Positions 1 through 6,335 of a stretch of 8,391 bases of DNA are shown one piece after another. Origin of the DNA: Candidatus Latescibacterota bacterium (GTDB lineage Bacteria > Latescibacterota > UBA2968 > UBA8231); the NCBI GenBank assembly GCA_022825185.1, contig JAJDYK010000264.1, positions 1 through 8,391 of the forward strand, read 5' to 3'. The position numbers were made by a program, and so were the translations under genes. Below the pieces are notes generated by a model, which searched no databases, was not told the DNA's origin, and worked only from the letters and a program-made list of their open reading frames with translations. How positions within the stretch are numbered: position 1 is the first letter of the stretch; the number at the start of each line of letters is the position of its first letter.

Positions 1-489
1 GGGGACCGACTGCACTTCTGTGGTGGCGAAGATGAAAACCACGTGCTCCGGCGGCTCCTCCAGCGTCTTCAACAGCGCATTGAATGCCGCGGTCGAGAGC
101 ATGTGAACTTCGTCGATGATGTAGATCTTATAGACGCCTGCGGTCGCGGCGTAGCGCACGACTTCGCGCAACTCGCGGACGTCATCGACGCTATTGTTGG
201 AGGCCCCGTCGATCTCCAGCACGTTCATGCTGGTGGCGGAGGCGATGCTCTGGCAGGAATCGCACTCCTCGCAGGGATTGCCGTCGCGGGGGTCGGCGCA
301 GTTGAGGACCTTGGCGAGAATTCGCGCGGTTGTGGTCTTGCCCACGCCGCGAGGGCCGCAAAAAAGGTAGCACTGCGCGATGCGCCCGGAATGGACGGCA
401 CTCTTTAAGGTCGCAGTGATATGCTCCTGCCCAACTACTTCGTCGAATTGGCGCGGACGCCACTTGCGCGCTGTTACCTGATAGGCCAT
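1..489 (-). CDS. dnaX: DNA polymerase III subunit gamma/tau, N-terminal part (cut by left edge)
   Basis: The 163 visible residues are the AAA+ ATPase domain of the clamp-loader subunit that, with delta and delta', opens the sliding clamp and loads it on primed DNA. The start [12 protein letters not shown] is the family's standard N-terminus. Walker A is GPRGVGKTT (45-53). Four zinc-binding cysteines sit at C64, C73, C76 and C79, the same positions as in E. coli DnaX. Walker B with the DEVH box is at 126-129 and the [11 protein letters not shown] segment at 139-149. The frame stays open to base 1, so the C-terminus, and any tau-specific part or frameshift site, is outside the window. The ATG has only a weak GAG about 8 nt upstream and no strong ribosome binding site. 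It lies about 50 nt downstream of the SRP RNA gene, an order also known in Bacillus. Identification is secure. Confidence 0.97.
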   Translation of the reverse strand, partial: MAYQVTARKWRPRQFDEVVGQEHITATLKSAVHSGRIAQCYLFCGPRGVGKTTTARILAKVLNCADPRDGNPCEECDSCQSIASATSMNVLEIDGASNNSVDDVRELREVVRYAATAGVYKIYIIDEVHMLSTAAFNALLKTLEEPPEHVVFIFATTEVQSVP

Positions 490-520
490 TTGCGTTACTC
501 GACACAGCCAAGCTGAAGGA

Positions 521-539
521 AACAAATAAAAAGTTAAAA
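521..539 (-). terminator. U-rich tract after the SRP RNA terminal helix, possible terminator or 3'-processing site
   Basis: Directly after the GCACGGCC end of the SRP RNA the minus strand reads TTTTAACTTTTTATTTGTT. A GC-rich helix (540-547 with 803-810) followed by U-runs could end part of the transcripts before dnaX. No compact local hairpin with a perfect U-run is present, so this may be only a processing site with read-through into dnaX. Confidence 0.3.
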
Positions 540-811
540 GGCCGTGCACCCATCTTCGATTCCGCCCCCAAGTCTGCCCAGAGCCAGTTAGCTCCAACCG
601 GACAACTCTGCGGCACACCAAGAGACATTCCTACCGCTGCTACCTTCCGGTCCTGACGGGGTTCAGAAGCTCTTGATTGCGCAGAATCCGGTCTTCAGCG
701 CCACTTTACTCCGGTCGAACAAGAGGTGCGAAAACCTCTGGATGGGAATTCAATCCCGCTATAGCGGATTGCGGGTACAGGGCACCGCTATCTCCCCATC
801 TAGCACGACCT
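540..811 (-). ncRNA. ffs: Signal recognition particle RNA, large bacterial type with Alu domain
   Basis: This is the RNA core of the signal recognition particle, which binds Ffh and targets membrane and secreted proteins. The helix 8 core GTCAGGACCGGAAGGTAGCA (about 638-657, minus strand) has the GGAA tetraloop and the conserved asymmetric loop that Ffh binds. It is enclosed by TCTGCG/CGCAGA and ACCGGA/TCCGGT pairings (597-602 with 687-692). The 5' part (about 755-811), with GTGCTAGATGGGGAGATAGC, GGTGCCCTGTACCCGC and ATCCGCTATAGCGGG, closely resembles the Alu domain of the B. subtilis ~270-nt scRNA as I remember it. The 5' end GGTCGTGC pairs over 8 bp (one G-U) with the 3' end GCACGGCC (540-547), closing a ~272-nt molecule. 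CCAGAG/CTCTGG (736-741 with 578-583) fits helix 5. The exact ends are inferred from this terminal helix. It is not the ~110-nt 4.5S form. Confidence 0.93.
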
Positions 812-848
812 ACAACACTGCATTTCACCAGCGGGGATCCGGAAAATA

Positions 849-924
849 TGGTGGAGCAGATGGGGATCGAACCCACGACCTCCAGATTGCGAACCTGGCG
901 CTCTCCCAGCTGAGCTACTGCCCC
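849..924 (-). tRNA. tRNA-Ala (anticodon CGC)
   Basis: The 76-nt sequence folds as a full cloverleaf. The acceptor GGGGCAG/CTGCTCC contains the G3-U70 wobble pair that identifies alanine tRNAs. The D arm is GCTC/GAGC, the anticodon stem CCAGG with loop TTCGCAA, and the T arm GTGGG TTCGATC CCCAT. The discriminator is A and the CCA end is encoded (849-851). Anticodon CGC reads GCG. The gene is 14 nt downstream of tRNA-Ser(GGA) and 37 nt upstream of the SRP RNA on the same strand, which suggests processing from a common transcript. Confidence 0.95.
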
Positions 925-938
925 GTCCGGATCAATTA

Positions 939-1029
939 TGGCGGAGAGAGTGGGATTCGAACCCACGGTAGGGGGTTGCCCTACACACGATTTCCAGTCG
1001 TGCACCTTCGACCACTCGGCCATCTCTCC
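939..1029 (-). tRNA. tRNA-Ser (anticodon GGA)
   Basis: This is a 91-nt class II tRNA. The acceptor is GGAGAGA/TCTCTCC with discriminator G and an encoded CCA end (939-941). The anticodon stem-loop is CACGA CTGGAAA TCGTG, giving anticodon GGA for UCC/UCU codons. The long variable arm GTAGGG-CAAC-CCCCTAC and the T arm GTGGG TTCGAAT CCCAC support serine. It lies 21 nt downstream of the second serine tRNA. Confidence 0.96.
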
Positions 1030-1050
1030 GCAAAAGCATTGTACCTTAAA

Positions 1051-1140
<90 letters not shown>

Positions 1141-1145
1141 TCAAT

Positions 1146-1631
1146 CTACTTGGCCGCTCGCAGGGCCGCAAAAAAACCCTTGAGCAGCTTGGCACATTCT
1201 TGCTCTAGCACTCCGCCGCGGACCTGACAACGATGATTGAGCCGGGGATCCTCCGCAATGTTGCGCAACGAGCCGCAAGCACCGGATTTAGGATCGGCGG
1301 CCCCGAAGACCAACCGTGGCACTCGGGCCAAAACCGCGGCCCCGGCACACATGGCGCAAGGTTCCAAAGTGACGTAGAGCGTCGTTGCCAACAAGCGCCG
1401 CGTCCCCAGTGTTGCTGCGGCTTGGCGCAAGGCCAACATTTCCGCGTGGGCCGTGGGATCCTGCGTCGCTTCAATGGCGTTGCCGGCTCGGCCCAAAACC
1501 CGCCCGGCCCCGACGACGACAGCCCCGACGGGAACCTCGCCGCGACGGCCGGCGCGCTCGGCCTCGTGCAGGGCCTCGCGCATCCAATGGCTGTCTTCGG
1601 CGAATGAGCTAAGTTCTTCCGTAGAATTCAT
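1146..1631 (-). CDS. tadA: tRNA-specific adenosine deaminase TadA
   Basis: TadA converts adenosine to inosine at wobble position 34 of tRNA-Arg(ACG), so that one tRNA reads CGU, CGC and CGA. Counting from the chosen ATG (161 aa, usual size), the cytidine/deoxycytidylate deaminase fold shows the zinc and proton-transfer site H62-A-E64 and the second zinc motif P91-C92-A-M-C95. A PVGAVVV strand precedes them, with the substrate-side N51, and the GSLRN and LNH segments typical of TadA follow. I chose the ATG at 1631. An upstream in-frame TTG at 1658 would add nine residues, but it would lie almost at the predicted transcription start. A GGGAGG at 1651-1656 is 19 nt from the ATG, too far for a good ribosome binding site, so the start is less sure than the identity. 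First gene of the tRNA/SRP RNA/dnaX block. Confidence 0.95.
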   Translation of the reverse strand: MNSTEELSSFAEDSHWMREALHEAERAGRRGEVPVGAVVVGAGRVLGRAGNAIEATQDPTAHAEMLALRQAAATLGTRRLLATTLYVTLEPCAMCAGAAVLARVPRLVFGAADPKSGACGSLRNIAEDPRLNHRCQVRGGVLEQECAKLLKGFFAALRAAK

Positions 1632-1666
1632 TTGAGGCCGTTTTAAGGGGCCTCCCAAGAGGTGTA

Positions 1667-1695
1667 AATATAACGGCTGGCCAAAACAAGAGCAA
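1667..1695 (-). promoter_or_regulatory. Putative sigma70-like promoter for tadA and the tRNA/SRP RNA block
   Basis: On the minus strand TTGCTC (1690-1695) is followed after 17 nt by TATATT (1667-1672, 5 of 6 to the -10 consensus). Transcription would begin near 1660, leaving a leader of about 29 nt before the tadA ATG at 1631. It sits in the 78-bp space between the SxtJ-like gene and tadA, where no clear terminator separates the two units. Inferred from consensus only. Confidence 0.5.
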
Positions 1696-1709
1696 GGCTT
1701 AGTGAGGCT

Positions 1710-2135
1710 TCAAAAGCGCTTGCGATAATGGTCGCGGGGAAACAGAGAAGAGGCCCGACGCTGCCAGTAACTTTCCGCGTCGGGAGCGATTTTGCGGTCG
1801 AGCGGATCGCGGCCCAAAAGGCGCATGCCAAGCCCGATCAGCGTAAAAAGCGTGTAGAAAACCAGTGCCAAAAGCAGATGGATATTGACAAAGGCCACCA
1901 TCCTCGCCAGCCACATGTAGGGAAAGTAGATCGGCTTCAGCGCGATGGGTAGCGCCAAGCCGGTCCCGAGCAACACCAGCGAGGCCGCGTGTACAAGCTG
2001 GGCGATGCCGATAGCTCCCACGTACCACAGATAGCCGCCGATCAAGGCCAGCAACGCCGCCAGCACGATTCCGAAGCGGCGCAAATCGCCGCGCGAGGGA
2101 ACCGCAACCCCCCAGTAGCTCTTGGCCTCAGTCAA
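1710..2135 (-). CDS. SxtJ-family small membrane protein
   Basis: A 141-residue membrane protein of unknown biochemical role. Three hydrophobic segments are visible at roughly 22-43, 47-67 and 81-107. They are followed by the conserved cytoplasmic-looking tail GRDPLDRKIAPDAESYW and a basic end. This layout, and the position right after a NodU/SxtI-type carbamoyltransferase, match the SxtJ family, named from saxitoxin clusters and also found with carbamoyltransferases elsewhere. The start is a TTG inside the upstream gene's end (8-nt overlap, TTGACTGA). It is preceded by AGGAG with 7-nt spacing, and no better start exists. A plausible role, by inference, is to anchor or assist the carbamoyltransferase at the membrane. 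The short DUF5989-type protein that often follows SxtJ is absent: only about 50 bp remain before the next promoter. Confidence 0.85.
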   Translation of the reverse strand: MTEAKSYWGVAVPSRGDLRRFGIVLAALLALIGGYLWYVGAIGIAQLVHAASLVLLGTGLALPIALKPIYFPYMWLARMVAFVNIHLLLALVFYTLFTLIGLGMRLLGRDPLDRKIAPDAESYWQRRASSLFPRDHYRKRF

Positions 2136-3951
2136 GCTCGAACTCCTCTTGCCAATCCAGCTCTTCCTGCCACTGCGGCTGGTCTTTCTTGTCCAAGATA
2201 TAAGAGCCTATGACCAAAAAATCCATCTCGGTCCGCATGAAGCAGCGATAGGCATCTTCCGGGCTTTGGACGATGGGTTCGCCGCGCACATTGAAGGATG
2301 TGTTGACCACCACTGGATATCCGGTCAGGCTCTGAAAGGCGCGAATCACATCGTAGTAGCGCAGGTGATCTTGCCGACGCAGCGTCTGCACCCGCGCCGA
2401 GTAATCGACGTGGGTGACGGCCGGCATATCCGAACGCGGCACGTTTAGCTTGTCGATGCCGAACAGCCGCTGCTGGTCCTCGCTCATGGGGATCTGCCGT
2501 TCCGCTTTAACCGGGGCCACTTGCAGCATGTAGGGCGAGTCGGCATCCAGCTCAAAGAACTCGTGTACGCATTCGCGTAAGACTGTCGGGGCAAAGGGGC
2601 GGAAGCTCTCGCGGAACTTGATCTTGAGGTTCATCACCGACTGCATCTGGGTGGAGCGCGGGTCGCCTAAAATCGACCGAGCGCCGAGCGAGCGCGGCCC
2701 AAATTCCATCCGCCCCTGAAAAAAACCTACTACCTTGCCCGCGGCCAACAGCTCGGCCACGCGCACCGGCAACTCGTCCTCGGCGAGTTTGTGTGCCACC
2801 CCCGCCTGCTGCTCAATGCACTGATGGATTTCTTCATCCCCGTACTCAGGCCCTAATAGCGCCCCCTGCATCGCGTCGTTTTCGCCATCTGCCACCCGCT
2901 CGTGGCCCAAGTGGTTATACCACAGCGCCAACGCCACGCCCAAGGCTCCGCCGGCATCGCCCGCCGCCGGCTGGATCCAGATGTTTTCAAAAGGCCCCTC
3001 GCGCAAGATGCGGCCGTTGCCGACGCAATTGAGGGCCACGCCACCGGCCATGCACAAGTTTTTGAGCTTGGTTTCTCGGTGTACCGTGCGGGCAATGCGC
3101 AACATGACTTCCTCGGTTACTACCTGGCAGGAGCGTGCAATATCCATCTCGCGCTGGGTCAGCGGCGTCTCTGGCCGCCGGGGCGGTCCCCCGAATAGCT
3201 TGTCCATGGCCCGACTGGTCATCGTCAGGCCGGATAGGTAGTTGAAATACCGAGTGTTGAGCTTGAAGGAACCGTCGTCCTTGAGGTCGATTATCTCGTT
3301 GAGCATTAGATCGACATATTTTGGCTCGCCATAAGGGGCCAGCCCCATCAGCTTGTACTCGCCGGAGTTTACCTTGAAGCCCGTAAAATACGTAAAGGCC
3401 GAATAGAACAAACCCAGCGAGTGGGGAAACTTGATGTCGGCCAGCGTGTGAATTTCGGCATCTCGGCCGTAGCCATAGCTGGTAGTAGTCCACTCGCCGA
3501 CTCCATCCAAGGTCGCAATCGCCGCTTCTCGATACGGAGACGGATAGAAGGCCGACGCAGCGTGCGACTCGTGGTGGTCGCTGAACAGCACCGGTACATC
3601 GCAGCCTAGCTGCTCTTGGATTAACTGCGGAATCCACAGCTTCTTTTCCAGCCATACCCGCATGCTCTTCCAGTAGAGGCGGAGGCCCAACGGCGCCGTG
3701 CCGAGATGCGTCTCTAGCAGGCGTTCAAAAGTCAACAGGGGTTTGTCGTAAAATCCCACGCAGTGCAAGTCTTTGGCCTCAATACCGCCCTCCCGCAGAC
3801 AGTATTCGACGGCGCGAGTAGGAAAATCTGGATCGTGTTTAACGCGCGAGAATCGCTCCTCCTGCGCCGCGGCGACGATTTCTCCGTCGCGCACCAAACA
3901 GGCCGCGCTATCGTGGTAGAACGCGGAAATGCCGAGGATGTAAGTGGCCAT
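2128..3951 (-). CDS. NodU/SxtI-family carbamoyltransferase
   Basis: A 607-residue enzyme of the family that moves the carbamoyl group from carbamoyl phosphate, via carbamoyl-adenylate, to a hydroxyl of a sugar, antibiotic or toxin. The N-terminal Kae1-like part (about 1-350) has ISAFYHDSAA (9-18), EERFSRVKHD (31-40), metal-site histidines in DHHESH (125-130), DGVGEW (149-154), GEYKLMGLAPYG (197-208), CMAGGVALNC (300-309) and PAAGDAGGALG (328-338). The C-terminal carbamoyltransferase part has FQGRMEFGPRSLGARSIL (411-428), RPFAP (451-455) and VVNTSFNVRGEPIV (548-561). Length and motif order are complete. The ATG at 3951 gives the usual family start, but the bases before it (CTCCTT) are not a ribosome binding site. 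It is coupled to the SxtJ-like gene downstream. The acceptor is unknown: no glycan, toxin or nodulation genes are in view. Close to SxtI by its partner, but named only at family level. Confidence 0.93.
   Translation of the reverse strand: MATYILGISAFYHDSAACLVRDGEIVAAAQEERFSRVKHDPDFPTRAVEYCLREGGIEAKDLHCVGFYDKPLLTFERLLETHLGTAPLGLRLYWKSMRVWLEKKLWIPQLIQEQLGCDVPVLFSDHHESHAASAFYPSPYREAAIATLDGVGEWTTTSYGYGRDAEIHTLADIKFPHSLGLFYSAFTYFTGFKVNSGEYKLMGLAPYGEPKYVDLMLNEIIDLKDDGSFKLNTRYFNYLSGLTMTSRAMDKLFGGPPRRPETPLTQREMDIARSCQVVTEEVMLRIARTVHRETKLKNLCMAGGVALNCVGNGRILREGPFENIWIQPAAGDAGGALGVALALWYNHLGHERVADGENDAMQGALLGPEYGDEEIHQCIEQQAGVAHKLAEDELPVRVAELLAAGKVVGFFQGRMEFGPRSLGARSILGDPRSTQMQSVMNLKIKFRESFRPFAPTVLRECVHEFFELDADSPYMLQVAPVKAERQIPMSEDQQRLFGIDKLNVPRSDMPAVTHVDYSARVQTLRRQDHLRYYDVIRAFQSLTGYPVVVNTSFNVRGEPIVQSPEDAYRCFMRTEMDFLVIGSYILDKKDQPQWQEELDWQEEFELD
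2143..2147 (-). promoter_or_regulatory. Ribosome binding site AGGAG deciding the TTG start of the SxtJ-like gene
   Basis: AGGAG lies 7 nt upstream of the TTG at 2135, within the last codons of the carbamoyltransferase. Together with the TTGACTGA start/stop overlap it indicates translational coupling of the two genes. It is the strongest Shine-Dalgarno sequence in the window. Confidence 0.7.
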
Positions 3952-3958
3952 AAGGAGC

Positions 3959-3987
3959 TTGACAAAATGGGGTGAGGCAGCGATACT
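3959..3987 (+). promoter_or_regulatory. Putative sigma70-like promoter of lysA
   Basis: A perfect -35 TTGACA (3959-3964), a 17-nt spacer and GATACT (3982-3987, 4 of 6 to the -10 consensus). Transcription would start near 3994, giving a leader of about 50 nt before lysA. The -35 box lies only 8 bp outside the start codon of the divergent carbamoyltransferase, so the two leaders overlap. Confidence 0.6.
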
Positions 3988-4000
3988 AAGAAGTTTTCAT

Positions 4001-4029
4001 AACCTACGGATTCTATTGAAAAATATCAA
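4001..4029 (-). promoter_or_regulatory. Weak candidate promoter of the carbamoyltransferase-SxtJ pair
   Basis: On the minus strand TTGATA (4024-4029) is followed after 17 nt by TAGGTT (4001-4006, 3 of 6). The start point would fall near 3994, facing the lysA start. The 92-bp divergent gap must hold a promoter for this gene or be read through from elsewhere. This is the best match I can see, but it is poor. Confidence 0.25.
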
Positions 4030-4043
4030 GTTAGGGTCATTTA

Positions 4044-5315
4044 ATGGAACGGCTTTCACTCCTGTCTGAAGACCAAGTTCGCACCGTCCAGCGCCAGTTT
4101 GGGACACCCACTTTTGTCTATGATCAAAAGGCGTTGGAATCCCAAGCCCAAAAGGCACTGTCCTTTCCCAACGCACACGGCCTGACGGTACGCTACGCCG
4201 TGAAAGCCTGTCCGGCAGCCGGCGTGATCCGCATCCTCAATCGCGCTGGCCTGCACATCGACGCGAGCAGCGGCTACGAAGCGCTGCGGGCCATGCGCGC
4301 TGGCGTCCCTGCGGACCAAATTCAGCTCACGGCCCAACAACTACCCGACAATTTAGCAGACCTAGTGCGCCAAGGCGTCCTCTTCAACGCCTGTTCTCTG
4401 CATCAGCTCGCAGCGTACGGGCGGCTCTTTCCGGGCCGCGAAGTCTCCGTGCGCATCAACCCAGGCCTAGGTTCGGGACACAGTAACCGCACCAATACGG
4501 GCGGCCCTTCGTCGAGCTTCGGCATCTGGCACGAACACCTCGACCAAGTGCTCGCAACGGCCGCCGAACACAACCTGAAGCTCACTGGCTTGCACAGCCA
4601 TATCGGCTCGGGCAGCGACCCAGAAGTCTGGCAGCACTGCGCCCGGCTGACACTCGGCGTGGCCGCCAAGCTGCCCGAGGTGAGGCGCGTGAATATGGGC
4701 GGTGGTTTCAAAATTGGGCGCATGGCCGACGAAGTATCGACCGACTTGTGCGAAGCCGGCCAACCTGTCGCCGATGAATTCAACCGCTTTGCCCGCGAGC
4801 ACGGCCGCAAACTGCATCTGGAAATCGAACCTGGAACTTTCTTGGTGGGCAACGCCGGTGCCATCGTCTGTAGCGTCGTCGATGTAGTCGATACCGGCCA
4901 ACAGGGCTATTCCTTCATCAAGACCGATAGCGGGATGACCGAAGTACTGCGTCCCAGCATGTACGGAGCGCAACATCCCATCGTCGTAATCCCGGCCACA
5001 CCAGAGGAGCGCGGCCAAGGCGAGTACCTAATCGCCGGTCATTGCTGTGAAAGCGGGGATATTCTCACGCCTGCATCCGGCAATCCCGAAGAACTAGCAC
5101 CTCGCGCACTCACCGAGCCGCGCATCGGCGACGCGGTCTTTATTGGCGGCAGTGGGGCCTATTGCGCTGGCATGGCCGCCAAAAACTACAATTCCTTCCC
5201 GGAAGCATGCGAAGTGCTGCTCGGCACAGACGGCGAGCTCCATCTGCTGCGCCAGCGACAGACCCTCGACCAAGTCGTAGCCAACGAGTCCCTACCCGCT
5301 TTCCTCAGCGCCTGA
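4044..5315 (+). CDS. lysA: Diaminopimelate decarboxylase
   Basis: A 423-residue PLP-dependent decarboxylase of fold type III, which makes L-lysine from meso-diaminopimelate in the last step of the cytoplasmic lysine pathway. The PLP lysine is K54 in RYAVKAC. HSHIGSG (184-190), GGGF (219-222) and EPG (262-264) form the barrel's cofactor site. CCESGD (334-339) carries the cysteine and the ESGD typical of the second subunit's contribution, and Y373 and Y382 (NYN) follow near the C-terminus. Length is normal. The ATG has AGGG 7 nt upstream and a good promoter at 3959-3987. It is monocistronic and divergent from the carbamoyltransferase. Its last 24 bp overlap the 3' end of the YejE-like permease gene on the other strand. 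The 140-162 segment (NPGLGSG, GGPSSSFGIW) differs from the commonest LysA form, so a relative acting on another diamino acid cannot be excluded. Confidence 0.85.
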   Translation: MERLSLLSEDQVRTVQRQFGTPTFVYDQKALESQAQKALSFPNAHGLTVRYAVKACPAAGVIRILNRAGLHIDASSGYEALRAMRAGVPADQIQLTAQQLPDNLADLVRQGVLFNACSLHQLAAYGRLFPGREVSVRINPGLGSGHSNRTNTGGPSSSFGIWHEHLDQVLATAAEHNLKLTGLHSHIGSGSDPEVWQHCARLTLGVAAKLPEVRRVNMGGGFKIGRMADEVSTDLCEAGQPVADEFNRFAREHGRKLHLEIEPGTFLVGNAGAIVCSVVDVVDTGQQGYSFIKTDSGMTEVLRPSMYGAQHPIVVIPATPEERGQGEYLIAGHCCESGDILTPASGNPEELAPRALTEPRIGDAVFIGGSGAYCAGMAAKNYNSFPEACEVLLGTDGELHLLRQRQTLDQVVANESLPAFLSA

Positions 5316-6335
5316 GCCGCGCAGCTTCGGGTCCAGCGCGTCGCGCAGCCCGTCGCCCAGCAGATTGTACAGGGTCACGGTCGCAAAAATGGCCAAGCCC
5401 GGCACGACCACCAGCCACCAAGCCGCCGCATTGCTGCGCGCCCCAGCCAGTAGGGCACCCCAAGTGATCACTTCTGCTGGTATCCCTACCCCTAAAAAGC
5501 TCAATCCCGACTCGGCGAGGATGGCACCCGCCACCCCGAAGGCCGCCGGGATCAGGATCGGACCGATGGCGTTGGGTAGGATGTGGCGGAACATGATCCG
5601 TCCGTTTGAGTACCCGAGGCTGCGCGCGGCGGCCACGTAATCGTAGCTGCGCACCTGCAAGAATTGCGAGCGCGTCAAACGGGCGATACCGACCCAACTC
5701 GTAAGCCCGATAATGACCATGACGAAGAACAGGCTCGGCGGAAAAAATGCCGCGACCGTCAATATCAAAAAGAAGCTAGGGATCGCAGCCCACAGCTCGA
5801 AAAGGCGTGAGAGTGCTAGGTCAATCCAGCCTCCGAAGTAACCAGCCAACGCCCCTAAGACCAAGCCAATAGCCAGCGATATGCCCACCGCCACTAGGCC
5901 GATCGTCAAGGCGTAGCGCGTGCCGTGAATCAGCCCCGAGAGCACGTCGCGGCCCAAGCGATCCGTGCCCAGCCAGTGCTCGATTCCCGGGGGCTGGTAC
6001 TTCTCCCGCAAGCGGACTTCGCCTGGGGCATAAGGCACCGGCGGGAAGATGGCCTCCTCTAGCTTGAGCTTTTTGAAGTTGCGGCGGCGCTTCAGTTCTG
6101 CCGGCCAGTCCGCTACTCCCAGATAGACTGCGTATTGGCGAAAGGCCGGAAAGTAGGTCTCGCCCTTATATTTCATGTAGTAAGGCTTGTCGCCAGCCAG
6201 CAAGTCGGCGCTTAAGGCCACAATCCCCAGCAAGACGATGCCCAAGAGACTGAGCAGTGCGGGTCTGTTTTTCTTGAACTGCCTCCAGACGACCTGTCCG
6301 TAGGACTGCCCTTGTGCAACGGCCTCCGCGCTCAT
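5292..6335 (-). CDS. ABC transporter permease, YejE/DppC-like
   Basis: A 347-residue inner-membrane permease of the peptide/nickel (OppC) type, half of a heterodimeric import channel. TM1 is at about 29-47 (OppC N-terminal domain). A soluble stretch at 48-120 with GDKPYYMKYKGETYFPAF resembles the extracytoplasmic segment of YejE rather than the shorter DppC. WLGTDRLGRDV (121-131) is the family signature. Five further hydrophobic segments follow from 140, with the ATPase-coupling EAA loop at 232-255 (DYVAAARSLGYS to LPN) and the C-terminal LLGDGLRDALDPKLRG. The ATG immediately follows the stop of the partner permease (TAGATG), so translation is coupled. E. coli YejE belongs to a peptide/microcin C importer; the substrate here is unknown. 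Its 3' end overlaps lysA on the opposite strand by 24 bp, with no visible terminator. Confidence 0.9.
   Translation of the reverse strand: MSAEAVAQGQSYGQVVWRQFKKNRPALLSLLGIVLLGIVALSADLLAGDKPYYMKYKGETYFPAFRQYAVYLGVADWPAELKRRRNFKKLKLEEAIFPPVPYAPGEVRLREKYQPPGIEHWLGTDRLGRDVLSGLIHGTRYALTIGLVAVGISLAIGLVLGALAGYFGGWIDLALSRLFELWAAIPSFFLILTVAAFFPPSLFFVMVIIGLTSWVGIARLTRSQFLQVRSYDYVAAARSLGYSNGRIMFRHILPNAIGPILIPAAFGVAGAILAESGLSFLGVGIPAEVITWGALLAGARSNAAAWWLVVVPGLAIFATVTLYNLLGDGLRDALDPKLRGSGAEESG

Noticed and set aside
43..408. 121-residue plus-strand frame
   Set aside because: Antisense to the conserved ATPase domain of dnaX; alanine/glycine-rich composition typical of a shadow frame in GC-rich DNA.
191..628. 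145-residue minus-strand frame overlapping the dnaX start and the SRP RNA
   Set aside because: Its first part is SRP RNA sequence and the rest is out of frame with dnaX, which has clear family motifs.
724..742. Local hairpin AGAGGT/ACCTCT as a transcription terminator
   Set aside because: It lies inside the SRP RNA, competes with the helix 5 pairing and has no following U-run.
925..940. CATAAT-like -10 box just ahead of tRNA-Ala
   Set aside because: It overlaps the CCA end of the preceding tRNA, and its -35 region would be the invariant T arm, with no good match.
1632..1658. TTG-initiated nine-residue extension of tadA
   Set aside because: It would begin almost at the predicted transcription start, and homologous TadA proteins begin near the ATG at 1631.
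2987..3655. 222-residue minus-strand frame inside the carbamoyltransferase
   Set aside because: Out-of-frame shadow of a gene with a complete set of family motifs; no domain seen in it.
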